A program made the translations under genes and the position numbers. DNA of 64,000 nt, taken from the NCBI GenBank assembly GCA_016720115.1, contig JADJXT010000001.1, positions 310,001 through 374,000 on the forward strand. The letters are read 5' to 3'. The notes below the pieces were generated by a model that searched no databases, was not told the DNA's origin, and was given only the letters and a program-made list of their open reading frames with translations. Of this stretch, positions 16,609 to 24,566 are shown piece by piece (position 1 is the stretch's first letter; each line of letters begins with the position of its first letter). Origin of the DNA: Sphingomonadales bacterium (lineage in GTDB: Bacteria; Pseudomonadota; Alphaproteobacteria; Sphingomonadales; Sphingomonadaceae).

Positions 16609-17370
16609 ATGTTGCAAGGTCGCAACATTCTGCTGACGGGGGCATCGTCGGGTGTGGGGCGTCATTTGGCGACTATTCTGGCGGCAGAGAGCGCGCATGT
16701 CATTTGCTGCGCACGGCGTTCGGCCGACCTCAAGTCGCTGGTTTCCGAAATAGAAGCAGCTGGCGGCAAGGCCACTGCGCAGACCTGCGATGTGTCCGAT
16801 GCGGCATCGATCGAGCAGGCATTCGACGCGGGCGAGGCGGCCGCCGGGCCGATCGACTCGGTGATTGTCAATGCCGGTATCAATCATGCCGGACCTGCGG
16901 CAAGGCTGCCGGTCGATGCGCTCGACCAGATATTGTCGGTCAATCTGCGCGGGGCTTTCCTGACCGCACGCGAAGGGGCGCGCCGGATGATTGCCAGCGG
17001 ACCCCCGAAGGAATCGCAACCGCGCCGGATCGTCTTCATCGCCTCGATCCTTGGCAAAAGGGCGCAAGCGGGTGCTGCGGCCTATTCGGCGACCAAGGCC
17101 GGCCTTCTGATGCTGGCCAAATCGCTCGCACTTGAGTGGGCGCGGCATGAAATCAACGTGAATGCGATTCTGCCCGGTTACATGCCAACCGACATCGTGG
17201 CTGACTGGTTTGCCAGCGATGCGGGCAAGGCGCAGGTCGATGGCTGGCCCCGCAAGAGGTTGATGCCGGTCAGTGACCTCGACCCGGCACTGTTGTTTTT
17301 GCTCTCCCCGCAGGCCCGATCGGTTTCGGGCAGCGACCTGACTGTAGATGACACCCAATCGCTTGCCTAA
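16609..17370 (+). CDS. Short-chain dehydrogenase/reductase (SDR)
   Basis: A 253-residue classical SDR that would oxidise or reduce a hydroxyl/keto group with NAD(P). The cofactor motif is TGASSGVG (near residue 10), then NAG (VIVNAGINH), the catalytic serine region (IVFIASILG) and YSATKAG with Y and K; a proline-containing NAILPGYMPTD follows. The start at MLQGRN is preferred because AAAGGA lies 8 bases upstream; longer upstream starts add unconserved residues. It is the first gene of a plus-strand operon (SDR, VOC, hydrolase, lyase remnant, CoA-transferase) preceded by operator site 1. Confidence 0.92.
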   Translation: MLQGRNILLTGASSGVGRHLATILAAESAHVICCARRSADLKSLVSEIEAAGGKATAQTCDVSDAASIEQAFDAGEAAAGPIDSVIVNAGINHAGPAARLPVDALDQILSVNLRGAFLTAREGARRMIASGPPKESQPRRIVFIASILGKRAQAGAAAYSATKAGLLMLAKSLALEWARHEINVNAILPGYMPTDIVADWFASDAGKAQVDGWPRKRLMPVSDLDPALLFLLSPQARSVSGSDLTVDDTQSLA

Positions 17371-17389
17371 TCGGAAAGGAATGCACTCC

Positions 17390-17992
17390 ATGGCGACACA
17401 GATCGAACCTCGCCCCATACTGGGCGTTCACCACGCGGCTTATCGTTGTCGCGATGCGCAGCAGACCATCTGGTTCTATTCTGAGGTTCTGGGCTTGGTC
17501 GACAAGACGGGCATCGTGTTGGAAGAAGTGACCGGAACCGGGGAAATCGACCCCTATCTGCACCTGTTCTTCCGGATGGGTAACGGCGAATATCTGGCCT
17601 TCTTCGATGCACCGGGATCGGCCGATCCGGACTGGTTCAAGCGCAAGGAAAGCTTTGACATGCACTGGGCTTTTGAAGTCGGCTCGGAAGAAGACCTGTT
17701 GGCCATGCAACAGCGGATTAACAGCTATGGCGTCAGTGCGGTGGGCCCGGTCGATCACGGTTTCGTCAAGTCGGTCTATATGTACGACCCCAATGGCATC
17801 CAGGTGGAACTGACCGTGCGGGTGAAAGACCATGATGCGATTCTGGGCGATGCCACCGCAAAGTTCGATGCCGCGCTGGCCGAATGGACGGCGCGTACCC
17901 GGCCCGCCAAGGTCGCCAAATTCGGGGCTGCGGCGATTGATCGCCGCAGCCGCCACACCCCGCAGCCTGAAGGAGTATCCCGTGAAGTATGA
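17390..17992 (+). CDS. VOC-family dioxygenase/isomerase-like protein
   Basis: A 200-residue protein of the vicinal oxygen chelate fold. Probable metal ligands are H in GVHHAAY, H in DMHWAFE and E in IQVELTV, the 2-His-1-Glu facial triad of extradiol dioxygenases and glyoxalases. AAAGGA lies 9 bases before the chosen ATG; an ATG 9 bases earlier is too close to that site. It shares the segment VGPVDHGFVKS with the VOC protein at 33,184 (VGPIDHGFCKS), so the two are paralogues. Its 3' end overlaps the hydrolase gene. A ring-cleavage or isomerase step is inferred; the substrate is unknown. Confidence 0.88.
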   Translation: MATQIEPRPILGVHHAAYRCRDAQQTIWFYSEVLGLVDKTGIVLEEVTGTGEIDPYLHLFFRMGNGEYLAFFDAPGSADPDWFKRKESFDMHWAFEVGSEEDLLAMQQRINSYGVSAVGPVDHGFVKSVYMYDPNGIQVELTVRVKDHDAILGDATAKFDAALAEWTARTRPAKVAKFGAAAIDRRSRHTPQPEGVSREV

Positions 17993-19124
17993 ACGCATTC
18001 CCTATTTGGTCCTGTTCAGCGAACAGAGCGCATTCAAAGACACTTATGGCGGCGAAATCGGCAAGGTATCCGTCGAATGCCATCTGCTGAAATCGGAAGA
18101 ACCCTCCGATGCCGTAGTGATATTTTCGCATCCGATTGGCGGCGGTGCCTATCTGCCGCTGGTCAGCACCATTGCCAAAATGGGTGTCCACACAATCTAC
18201 TGTAATCCGCGCTATCGCGGGAACGATACCGCGCTGATCATGGAACGCGCGGTGATGGACCTTGCGGCCTGCGTTCGCGATGCGAAGGAGCGACTGGGCT
18301 ACAAGAAGGTCTATCTCGGCGGCTGGTCGGGCGGCGGTTCGCTGTCGATGTTCTACCAGGCCGAGGCCCAGGATCCGCGCGTGACGCATACGCCGGCGGG
18401 TGATCCCTGTGATTTGACTGCAGCAAATATGATCCCGGCCGATGGTGTATTGTTGCTGGCCGCGCACCTGTCGCGCAACCTGACGCTGACCGAATGGATG
18501 GACCCGTCGATCGAGGATGAGAGTCGCCCGTGGGATCGCAATCCGGAATGGAACCTCTACGACCCGAACGGCCCCAAGCCGCCATTTTCGGCCGAGTTCG
18601 TCGCGGAATTCCGCGAACGCCAGATTGCCCGCAACCGCCGCATCACCAAATGGGTGAAGGAGCAGTTGGCCGAACTCAAGGCCAAGGGTCTCGAGGTTCA
18701 CGAGCGTTGCTTTACCGTACAAGGTACCATGGCCGACCCGCGCTGGGTTGACCCGGCAGTCGATCCGAACGACCGCCAGCCAAACCATTGCATGCTCGGC
18801 GATCCCTTTGTCGTCAATGACGGCCCGGTCGGATTGGCGCGCTTCACCACTCTACGGTCTTGGCTGTCGCAATGGTCCTATGATGATTCCAACGCCGATG
18901 GCCTGAAATGCGCGGCGCGCATTTCCTGCCCGATGCTGGTAATCGAAAACAGCGCCGACGATGCCTGCACGCCCAGCCATGCGGGGCGCCTGATGGCGGC
19001 GGCCAGCAAGTGCGAGATCGAACACACCGTAATACAAGGCGCCAACCATTATTATTTCGGCCAGCACGATCTGGCCCAGAAGGCCGCCGAAGTTGTAAGG
19101 GACTGGGTCAAGAAGCAGCGATGA
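17982..19124 (+). CDS. Alpha/beta hydrolase
   Basis: A 380-residue alpha/beta hydrolase. The start is a GTG at 17,982 preceded by AAGGAG 6 bases away; it overlaps the VOC gene by 11 bases. The nucleophile elbow is GGWSGGGS, the acid is probably D in NSADDACTP and the base H in GANHYYF. A large cap insertion (about 150-280) distinguishes it from small esterases. Coming after an extradiol-type VOC gene it could be a C-C bond hydrolase of a ring-cleavage product, or a thioesterase/esterase; the sequence does not decide. Confidence 0.9.
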   Translation: MKYERIPYLVLFSEQSAFKDTYGGEIGKVSVECHLLKSEEPSDAVVIFSHPIGGGAYLPLVSTIAKMGVHTIYCNPRYRGNDTALIMERAVMDLAACVRDAKERLGYKKVYLGGWSGGGSLSMFYQAEAQDPRVTHTPAGDPCDLTAANMIPADGVLLLAAHLSRNLTLTEWMDPSIEDESRPWDRNPEWNLYDPNGPKPPFSAEFVAEFRERQIARNRRITKWVKEQLAELKAKGLEVHERCFTVQGTMADPRWVDPAVDPNDRQPNHCMLGDPFVVNDGPVGLARFTTLRSWLSQWSYDDSNADGLKCAARISCPMLVIENSADDACTPSHAGRLMAAASKCEIEHTVIQGANHYYFGQHDLAQKAAEVVRDWVKKQR

Positions 19125-19281
19125 TCGTGACCGATACTACGCCGCGCACCATCGAATTCGTCGAAGTCGGCCCGCGCGACGAATCGAGGTTGCGAGCTTC
19201 GTCAATCCCTAGCGTGTCCCGCAAATGGCCGATGCCGTCGATGCTGGCCCGCGGAGGCGGTTTACCAAAACCGGAAAGCGA
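19121..19281 (+). pseudogene. HMG-CoA-lyase-like gene remnant
   Basis: The ATG overlaps the hydrolase stop (ATGA). The frame reads MIVTDTTPRTIEFVEVGPRD, the N-terminus of the HMGL-like lyase family with its metal-binding D. The family's next landmark, RRIEVASFVNP, follows at once in a different frame, then a TAG where K is expected (NP-stop-RVPQMADA), then the sequence dissolves before the CoA-transferase gene. About 24 residues are missing between the landmarks, and GCGCGACG around the join suggests deletion through microhomology. The catalytic C-terminal barrel is absent, so the gene is dead. It implies that the ancestral pathway had a C-C lyase step here. Confidence 0.8.
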
Positions 19282-20481
19282 ATGATGACGAACAAGAATG
19301 CAGGGGCACTGGCTGGCCTTAGGGTTGTTGAGCTGGGCCAATTGATTGCCGGTCCGTTTTGCGGGCAGTTGCTGGGCGATATGGGTGCCGATGTAATCAA
19401 GATCGAACCCCCCGTGGTGGGCGATCCGATGCGGACATGGGGCAATGGCGAGCACAAAGTGTGGTGGAAGGTAATCGGACGCAACAAGCGCTCGGTCACC
19501 GCCAACCTGCGCGTGCCCGAAGGGCAGGATCTGGCCCGTCGCCTGCTGGCCGACGCAGACATCATGATCGAGAATTTCAAGCCGGGCACGATGGAAAATT
19601 GGGGGCTTGGCCCCGATTCGCTGCACGGGATCAACCCGCGCTTGATCATCGTGCGGATGAGCGGATATGGGCAGAGCGGGCCCTATTCCAGCCGTGCCGG
19701 CTTTGGCGGTATCGGCGAGGCGATGGGCGGCTGGCGAGCGATTGTGGGCGATCCTGATCGACCGCCGAGCCGCATGGGTGTGTCGATCGGCGATACACTG
19801 GCCGCAACCTATGGCTGCATGGGAGCGCTCGCTGCACTGCGGGCCCGGGAACGCACGGGCAAGGGCCAGGTCGTCGATTCCGCGCTGTATGAAGCGGTGC
19901 TGCAAGTCATGGAAAGCCTTGTACCCGAATATGATGTGATGGGTATTGTACGGCAGCGGTCGGGATCGATCCTGCCTGGGATAGCGCCCAGCAATGTATA
20001 TCGCTGCAGCGACGGCGAATATATGATCGGCGGCAATGGCGACGCAATCTTCGCGCGCCTGGCAATGGCGATGGGCCAGCCGGAACTGGCCAGCGATCCG
20101 CGCTATGCGACCCACGTTGCGCGCGGCGATAACCAAACCGAGCTTGACGACATCATCAATGCATGGACACAAACCCAGACCGTCGACGAGCTGGAAGCGC
20201 TGATGATTGAACATTCGGTTCCGGCCGGACGGATCTATACCGGCGCAGAGATGTTGGCCGATCCGCACTTTGCCGCGCGCGAGGCAATCGTGGCGGTGGA
20301 CGATCCGGAGCATGGAACGTTGCGGATGCAGGCGCCGATGCCCAAGTTTTCCGACACGCCGTCGGCGATCTGCCGTCGGGCGCCGACCCATCCCGGGGAG
20401 CACAATGCCGAGATCTATGGCGGGCAGCTGGATTTGGACGCGGAGCAACTGCAAGACTTCGCTGCGCGCGGCATCATCTGA
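19282..20481 (+). CDS. CoA-transferase family III (CaiB/BaiF)
   Basis: A 399-residue formyl-CoA-transferase-type enzyme that would move CoA between carboxylic acids. Family features: LAGLRVVELGQLIAGPFCGQLLGDMGADVIK at the N-terminus, IENFKPGTMENWGLG with the catalytic aspartate replaced or shifted in this region, RMSGYGQSGPYSSRAG and a C-terminal GEHNAEIYGG. The start (MMTNKNAG) has GGAAAG upstream; a longer frame begins inside the dead lyase gene and is not used. It is the last gene of the SDR operon and would activate or recycle an acid intermediate. Confidence 0.92.
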   Translation: MMTNKNAGALAGLRVVELGQLIAGPFCGQLLGDMGADVIKIEPPVVGDPMRTWGNGEHKVWWKVIGRNKRSVTANLRVPEGQDLARRLLADADIMIENFKPGTMENWGLGPDSLHGINPRLIIVRMSGYGQSGPYSSRAGFGGIGEAMGGWRAIVGDPDRPPSRMGVSIGDTLAATYGCMGALAALRARERTGKGQVVDSALYEAVLQVMESLVPEYDVMGIVRQRSGSILPGIAPSNVYRCSDGEYMIGGNGDAIFARLAMAMGQPELASDPRYATHVARGDNQTELDDIINAWTQTQTVDELEALMIEHSVPAGRIYTGAEMLADPHFAAREAIVAVDDPEHGTLRMQAPMPKFSDTPSAICRRAPTHPGEHNAEIYGGQLDLDAEQLQDFAARGII

Positions 20482-20499
20482 AGCGACCGCTGATTAATA

Positions 20500-20514
20500 G
20501 GCAATTAAATTGAC
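20500..20514. promoter_or_regulatory. Operator palindrome, site 2
   Basis: GGCAAT-TAA-ATTGAC matches the GTCAAT-N3-ATTGAC dyad at 11/12 and lies 98 bases before the CoA-ligase start. Its right half overlaps a TTGACA (-35-like, 20,510-20,515), suggesting repression by occlusion. Confidence 0.55.
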
Positions 20515-20612
20515 AATATAGATCAACCTGTTTAGCTGTCTGCGAAACAAACGGAATTCAGGCCCGCCAGGCAGATGCCGTGGCAGGTTGACTGGGAAGG
20601 GCTCGGCTAGAC

Positions 20613-22145
20613 GTGCAATTGACTCAGGGCGTCCACCGTTCGGCGCGCATCCGCCCCCACGGCATTGCCACCATCGACGGGCCCCGACAACGGAGCTGGG
20701 CAGAGGTGGCCGACGATGTTGCCCGCATGGCCGCCCTGTTGCGTGACTTGGGCATTGCGAACGATGATCGCGTTGCTGTGCTGGCCGCGAACAGCGATCA
20801 TTATTTCGACGCCTATTTCGCCATATTCTGGGCTGGTGCGGTCATCGTCCCGCTCAACACCCGGCTTAGTGTTCCCGAACTGCAGTTCCAGTTGCGCGAT
20901 GTGGGTGCTAAGGCTCTGCTGGTCGGCGACGGTTTCGAAGAGCAGGCGCAAGCGCTTGCCGCCGAATGTCCGAACCTGTTGGTGGAACAGTTGGACGAAG
21001 CGGGGGGCAGCCTGCGCCATCGCGCGGCCCTGCTGGCGCCGCTGGAAGATGCGGGCCGTTCCGACGGCGATCTTGCGGGGGTTTTTTACACAGGCGGCAC
21101 GACCGGCTTACCCAAGGGCGTCATGTTGACCCATCGCAATCTTGTGTCGGTGGCGAACAACCTGATCATGATGATCCACTTCGATCCGCTATGCGTGAAC
21201 CTGCATTGCGCGCCGATGTTCCATCTCGCCGATATCGGACTATTCTCTGTAACGATGACCGGCGGCACGCATGTGTTTGCGCAGCGGATCGATCCCGCCA
21301 CCATCCTTGATCTTACCACGCGCCACCGTGCGACCCATGTGTTTACGGTTCCGGCGGTCATCGACGCGCTGACCCATGCGGACCTTGCCGCCCACGACCT
21401 GTCCTCGCTCAAAATGCTGGGCTATGGGGGATCGCCGATGCCGGCCGCCACGATTGCGCGCGCGCAGGAGCGACTGCCGGGTGTGGCATTCATTCAGGGT
21501 TTCGGGATGACCGAGATGCCCTCGCTTACCTTTTTGCTGCCTGAGCATCACTGCATCGAAACCGGCCTTTCCAAGCTGCGAACGGCGGGCATCCCTGGCT
21601 ACGGATTCGAAGTCAAAATAGTCGACGCGGAGGGGAATGAAGTACCGCGCGGACAGGTCGGCGAGATCGTCGGTCGCGGGCCCTGCGTGATGGCGGGCTA
21701 TTGGAACCGTCCTGAAGAAACCGCTTCGGCTTTGCGGGACGGCTGGATGCATTCGCAGGATGCCGGTTTCATGGATGAAGACGGGTTCATCACGATCACC
21801 GACCGGCTGAAGGACATGATCGTTTCCGGGGCCGAAAATATCTATTCGATCGAAGTCGAAAATGCGCTGAGCCTTCACCAGCAGGTACGCGAATGTGCGG
21901 TTATCGGTCTGCCGGACGAACGCTGGGGAGAGCGTGTGCACGCAATCGTCGTTCCGATGGAGGGCATGCAGCCGGACCCCGCAGATTTGCTGGCGCACCT
22001 CCAACAGCGCCTGGCGCGCTATAAATGCCCAAAGACCTGGGAGTTGCGCAGCGAGCCGTTACCACGCAGCCCGATCGGCAAGGTGCTGAAAGCCGAATTG
22101 CGCGCTCACTACAACACGTTGCAAGGTGCCGTTAGCGACGTGTAA
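20613..22145 (+). CDS. Acyl-CoA synthetase (AMP-forming)
   Basis: A 510-residue ANL-superfamily ligase that would make a CoA thioester from an acid with ATP. Visible motifs: P-loop YTGGTTGLPKG (about 168-178), FGMTEM, the DRLKDMIVSGAENIYSIEVE hinge, and the catalytic lysine in PIGKVLK near the C-terminus. The start is GTG with a weak upstream GGAAGGG. It is a single-gene unit with its own promoter region (operator site 2). The acid is unknown; by context it is the growth substrate or a pathway intermediate. Confidence 0.93.
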   Translation: MQLTQGVHRSARIRPHGIATIDGPRQRSWAEVADDVARMAALLRDLGIANDDRVAVLAANSDHYFDAYFAIFWAGAVIVPLNTRLSVPELQFQLRDVGAKALLVGDGFEEQAQALAAECPNLLVEQLDEAGGSLRHRAALLAPLEDAGRSDGDLAGVFYTGGTTGLPKGVMLTHRNLVSVANNLIMMIHFDPLCVNLHCAPMFHLADIGLFSVTMTGGTHVFAQRIDPATILDLTTRHRATHVFTVPAVIDALTHADLAAHDLSSLKMLGYGGSPMPAATIARAQERLPGVAFIQGFGMTEMPSLTFLLPEHHCIETGLSKLRTAGIPGYGFEVKIVDAEGNEVPRGQVGEIVGRGPCVMAGYWNRPEETASALRDGWMHSQDAGFMDEDGFITITDRLKDMIVSGAENIYSIEVENALSLHQQVRECAVIGLPDERWGERVHAIVVPMEGMQPDPADLLAHLQQRLARYKCPKTWELRSEPLPRSPIGKVLKAELRAHYNTLQGAVSDV

Positions 22146-22175
22146 GCTGCTGCTGACCGGTCAATCAACGGGCCG

Positions 22176-22631
22176 TTATCCGGCCTGGTTAGCTGCTTCC
22201 GCTTCAAAGTCGATCGGATCGCCCCAGTCGAGCGCGCATGCGGCGATCATTCCGGCCAATTGGGGCTGCCCGATGCGTTCAGCCAGACGCTTGGTCATCA
22301 TAGTCACGGCGGCTTGCGCATCGCGGCGCATTGGTTCGCCAATATCGGTCAAAACGACAATCTTGGTACGCTTGTCGCTCGGATCGGAGGCAAAGCGGAT
22401 CATGCCCAGTTCGGCAATCTGGGACAGGGTGATATGCACAGCCTGACGGCTGATTCCCAGGCTACGTGCAATCTCAACCGGTCTGGTCAATCCGATCGTG
22501 ATGCTCATCATCACCATCGATTGCGAATGGGTAAGCGTAGGCCAGCCTCGTGTGCGCAGATAGCTCTGCAGGCCGGTATCGAACCAGTAGAAACCTTGGA
22601 GAAGGGAAACGATCAGATAAGCCGATTGCAT
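22176..22631 (-). CDS. MarR-family regulator 1
   Basis: A 151-residue winged-helix regulator. The recognition helix region is VEIARSLGISRQAVHITLSQIAELGMI (about 52-78), followed by the wing with DPSDKRTKIVVLTDIG. It resembles the second MarR-type gene at 22,789 in length and layout, pointing to an old duplication. It is convergent with the CoA ligase. MarR proteins bind palindromes as dimers and release them with aromatic ligands, so it is a candidate reader of the cluster's operator. Confidence 0.9.
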   Translation of the reverse strand: MQSAYLIVSLLQGFYWFDTGLQSYLRTRGWPTLTHSQSMVMMSITIGLTRPVEIARSLGISRQAVHITLSQIAELGMIRFASDPSDKRTKIVVLTDIGEPMRRDAQAAVTMMTKRLAERIGQPQLAGMIAACALDWGDPIDFEAEAANQAG

Positions 22632-22733
22632 GAAGGGGTTCCAGAAAGCCGGGGCAGGATGCAGGCCAGATTAAATAACAGAGTAACCAAATCGATATCC
22701 ATTTTCTACCCCCATCTATGTTGAATTCCATAC

Positions 22734-22758
22734 CGCCTCGGCAGATACTCCCGAGGCG
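22734..22758. promoter_or_regulatory. Hairpin downstream of MarR 2
   Basis: CGCCTCGG and CCGAGGCG form a perfect 8-bp stem around a 9-base loop, 31 bases past the MarR 2 stop. There is no U run on either strand, so it could be a stability hairpin or an incomplete terminator. Confidence 0.35.
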
Positions 22759-22788
22759 AAGGATGCTGCGGATCGAGTAGAAAGGCCC

Positions 22789-23199
22789 TTAAGGGAATTT
22801 GGCGAGCGCAGCCCGAAGGCCAATGGTTTGGGCCTTGCCCAACTTGGCTTCCATCTCGCTCTCCAGTTCGCGCAGCGTCTGCTGCGCATCCTCGCGGATT
22901 TTGGAGGCACCCGGTGCAAAGCGGACCAGTTGCGCCCTGCGGTCCTTCGGGTCTGGCGCAAATTCAATCAAGCCTGCCTCCGCCATTTCGTTGAGCAGCT
23001 GGCTCATCGCCTGCCGCGACACACCCATAAATTCGGCAATGCGCGAGGCCCTTGATGCACCATTGGCGATATGGGTGAGCACCAGCGATTGCGACCGCGA
23101 AACCGCACCCCATCCACGGTCCTTCAGGCGAGCGCGCAACTGTTCATCGAACCACATGAAGGCCCGCATCAGATCAAGCATGACAAGATTGCTGTTCAT
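22789..23199 (-). CDS. MarR-family regulator 2
   Basis: A 136-residue MarR protein. The start (MNSNLVMLD) is set by AAGGAAGGAG directly upstream; the frame is open much further but that part is antisense to the neighbouring gene. DNA-binding segment: ASRIAEFMGVSRQAMSQLLNEMAEAGLI, then wing residues DPKDRRAQLV. It is divergent from the flavin monooxygenase gene, sharing a 160-base promoter region that contains operator site 3, a classic arrangement for autoregulation and control of the neighbour. Confidence 0.92.
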   Translation of the reverse strand: MNSNLVMLDLMRAFMWFDEQLRARLKDRGWGAVSRSQSLVLTHIANGASRASRIAEFMGVSRQAMSQLLNEMAEAGLIEFAPDPKDRRAQLVRFAPGASKIREDAQQTLRELESEMEAKLGKAQTIGLRAALAKFP

Positions 23200-23272
23200 C
23201 ACTCCTTCCTTGCGCGCTTCGTTGCGTGGCGCAAGCGCGAAGCAACTGATCGATTGGTCACGAGCCAATAAT

Positions 23273-23287
23273 GTAAAGTACATTGAC
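23273..23287. promoter_or_regulatory. Operator palindrome, site 3
   Basis: GTAAAG-TAC-ATTGAC matches the dyad at 10/12, between the divergent MarR 2 and monooxygenase genes. The right half overlaps the -35 of the adjacent promoter. Confidence 0.5.
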
Positions 23288-23312
23288 AATAATCGATTTA
23301 CAACGCCATTAT
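23283..23312 (+). promoter_or_regulatory. Sigma-70-like promoter for monooxygenase-P450
   Basis: TTGACA (23,283-23,288), an 18-base spacer and CATTAT (23,307-23,312) form a good housekeeping promoter about 50 bases before the monooxygenase ATG. The -35 overlaps operator site 3. Confidence 0.55.
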
Positions 23313-23361
23313 GCAGCTTGTGTGTTTCCGGGTGCGCCCGGAATCCGAACTGGAGAGGAAC

Positions 23362-24552
23362 ATGACAATGCAAAGATCGGAACCCGGCACCAACCAAGAT
23401 CAGCCATGGCCCGAATGGGCCGATGCTTTTTCCGAGCGGCTGGCGGCTCGCGCTGTCGAGGCCGAGGCGCACCGCACGCTCCCCGAAGAAACGGTTCAGG
23501 AAGCTCTGGATGCGGGATTTTTCGGGATCCTTGCCCCGGTAGGGGTAGGCGGTCAGGGCAGCAGCTTCAGCGAATTCATGGACGTCGTGCGCCGACTGAG
23601 CCGCGGCTGTGCATCCAGCGGTTGGACACTCTCCTTTCTGGCGCTCCATGCGTGGATGCTTTGCAAATTCGGTGCAGAGGCGCAGGCCGCGTTCTTCCGC
23701 GATGGCAAAATGCCGCTGGCGCCTGCACCACTCGCGCCTACCGGCAAGGCGGTACCTGTCGAGGGTGGCTTCATTGTCTCCGGCCGTTGGGAGTGGGCTA
23801 CCGGGATCAACCATGCCGACTGGGTGTTGGTCAACGGCCTGAATAGCGAAACCATGATGCCCGTTTTCTGCGCCATGCCGGTCGAATCAGTTGAGATTGA
23901 CGATGTCTGGTATGTCTCGGGCATGGCAGCAACCGGCAGCCAGGCGGTTATCGTGCGCGACATTTTCGTGCCGGAGCATATGACGCTCGCCGCGCCGATG
24001 ATGGCGGCCGGCGCATCTCCGGGTGAGGTGCTGCACCCTGACTCGACGCTTGGCTATCCGCTTCGGGCGGGGCTTGCCTTGGTTGCGGCAACGCCTGCGC
24101 TGGGGGCGGCAGAGGCGGCGCTGGATTACTTCCGCGAACGCATGAAGACAAAGCTGCAAGCCTTTAGTGGCGGTGCACGTCAGGGCGAAATGCAAACTAC
24201 GCATATGCGTCTGGGCGAAGCCATGGCCGATGTCAGCGCTGCCCGGCTGACCTGGGAAGAAGCCTGCCGGGTGATCGAACGAATCGGTCCGCAGGGTTCC
24301 GATGCCGCGATTGAGACGCAGGTATGGCTACGGCTGGCGGCCGCGCAAATCGTGCGCCTTGCCAATTCTGCCGTTAACACGCTCGCAGCAGCGGCAGGGG
24401 CGAGTGCCAGCATGACGAGCGCACCATTGCAGCGACAGTTGCGTGACCTTCAGGTCATGCGCGGTCATGTGATGTTTGATTGGGATCGCACAGCCGTGCT
24501 TGCCGGTAAGGTAGAGCTGGGTTTCCCGACCACGCCCGCCGACCTGTTGTGA
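23362..24552 (+). CDS. Group D flavin monooxygenase (HsaA-like)
   Basis: A 396-residue acyl-CoA-dehydrogenase-fold protein of the type that hydroxylates phenols with FADH2 from a separate reductase. N-terminal helices (RTLPEETVQEALDAGFFGILAPVGVGG), the middle beta domain (GRWEWATGINHADWVLVNG) and C-terminal four-helix bundle ending MFDWDR fit this group better than true acyl-CoA dehydrogenases, which carry a catalytic E. GGAGAGGAAC precedes the chosen ATG. It overlaps the start region of the P450 gene. The flavin reductase at 33,886 is the likely partner. A second homologue is at 28,201. Confidence 0.88.
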   Translation: MTMQRSEPGTNQDQPWPEWADAFSERLAARAVEAEAHRTLPEETVQEALDAGFFGILAPVGVGGQGSSFSEFMDVVRRLSRGCASSGWTLSFLALHAWMLCKFGAEAQAAFFRDGKMPLAPAPLAPTGKAVPVEGGFIVSGRWEWATGINHADWVLVNGLNSETMMPVFCAMPVESVEIDDVWYVSGMAATGSQAVIVRDIFVPEHMTLAAPMMAAGASPGEVLHPDSTLGYPLRAGLALVAATPALGAAEAALDYFRERMKTKLQAFSGGARQGEMQTTHMRLGEAMADVSAARLTWEEACRVIERIGPQGSDAAIETQVWLRLAAAQIVRLANSAVNTLAAAAGASASMTSAPLQRQLRDLQVMRGHVMFDWDRTAVLAGKVELGFPTTPADLL

Positions 24553-24566
24553 GGGGAACGGCAGTC

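Noticed and set aside
19108..20454. 448-codon minus-strand frame opposite the CoA-transferase
   Set aside because: Composition (many H, R, P) and lack of family features show a shadow frame.
22734..22758. Terminator for MarR 2
   Set aside because: The 8-bp stem lacks a T run on the minus strand, so it was kept only as a hairpin.
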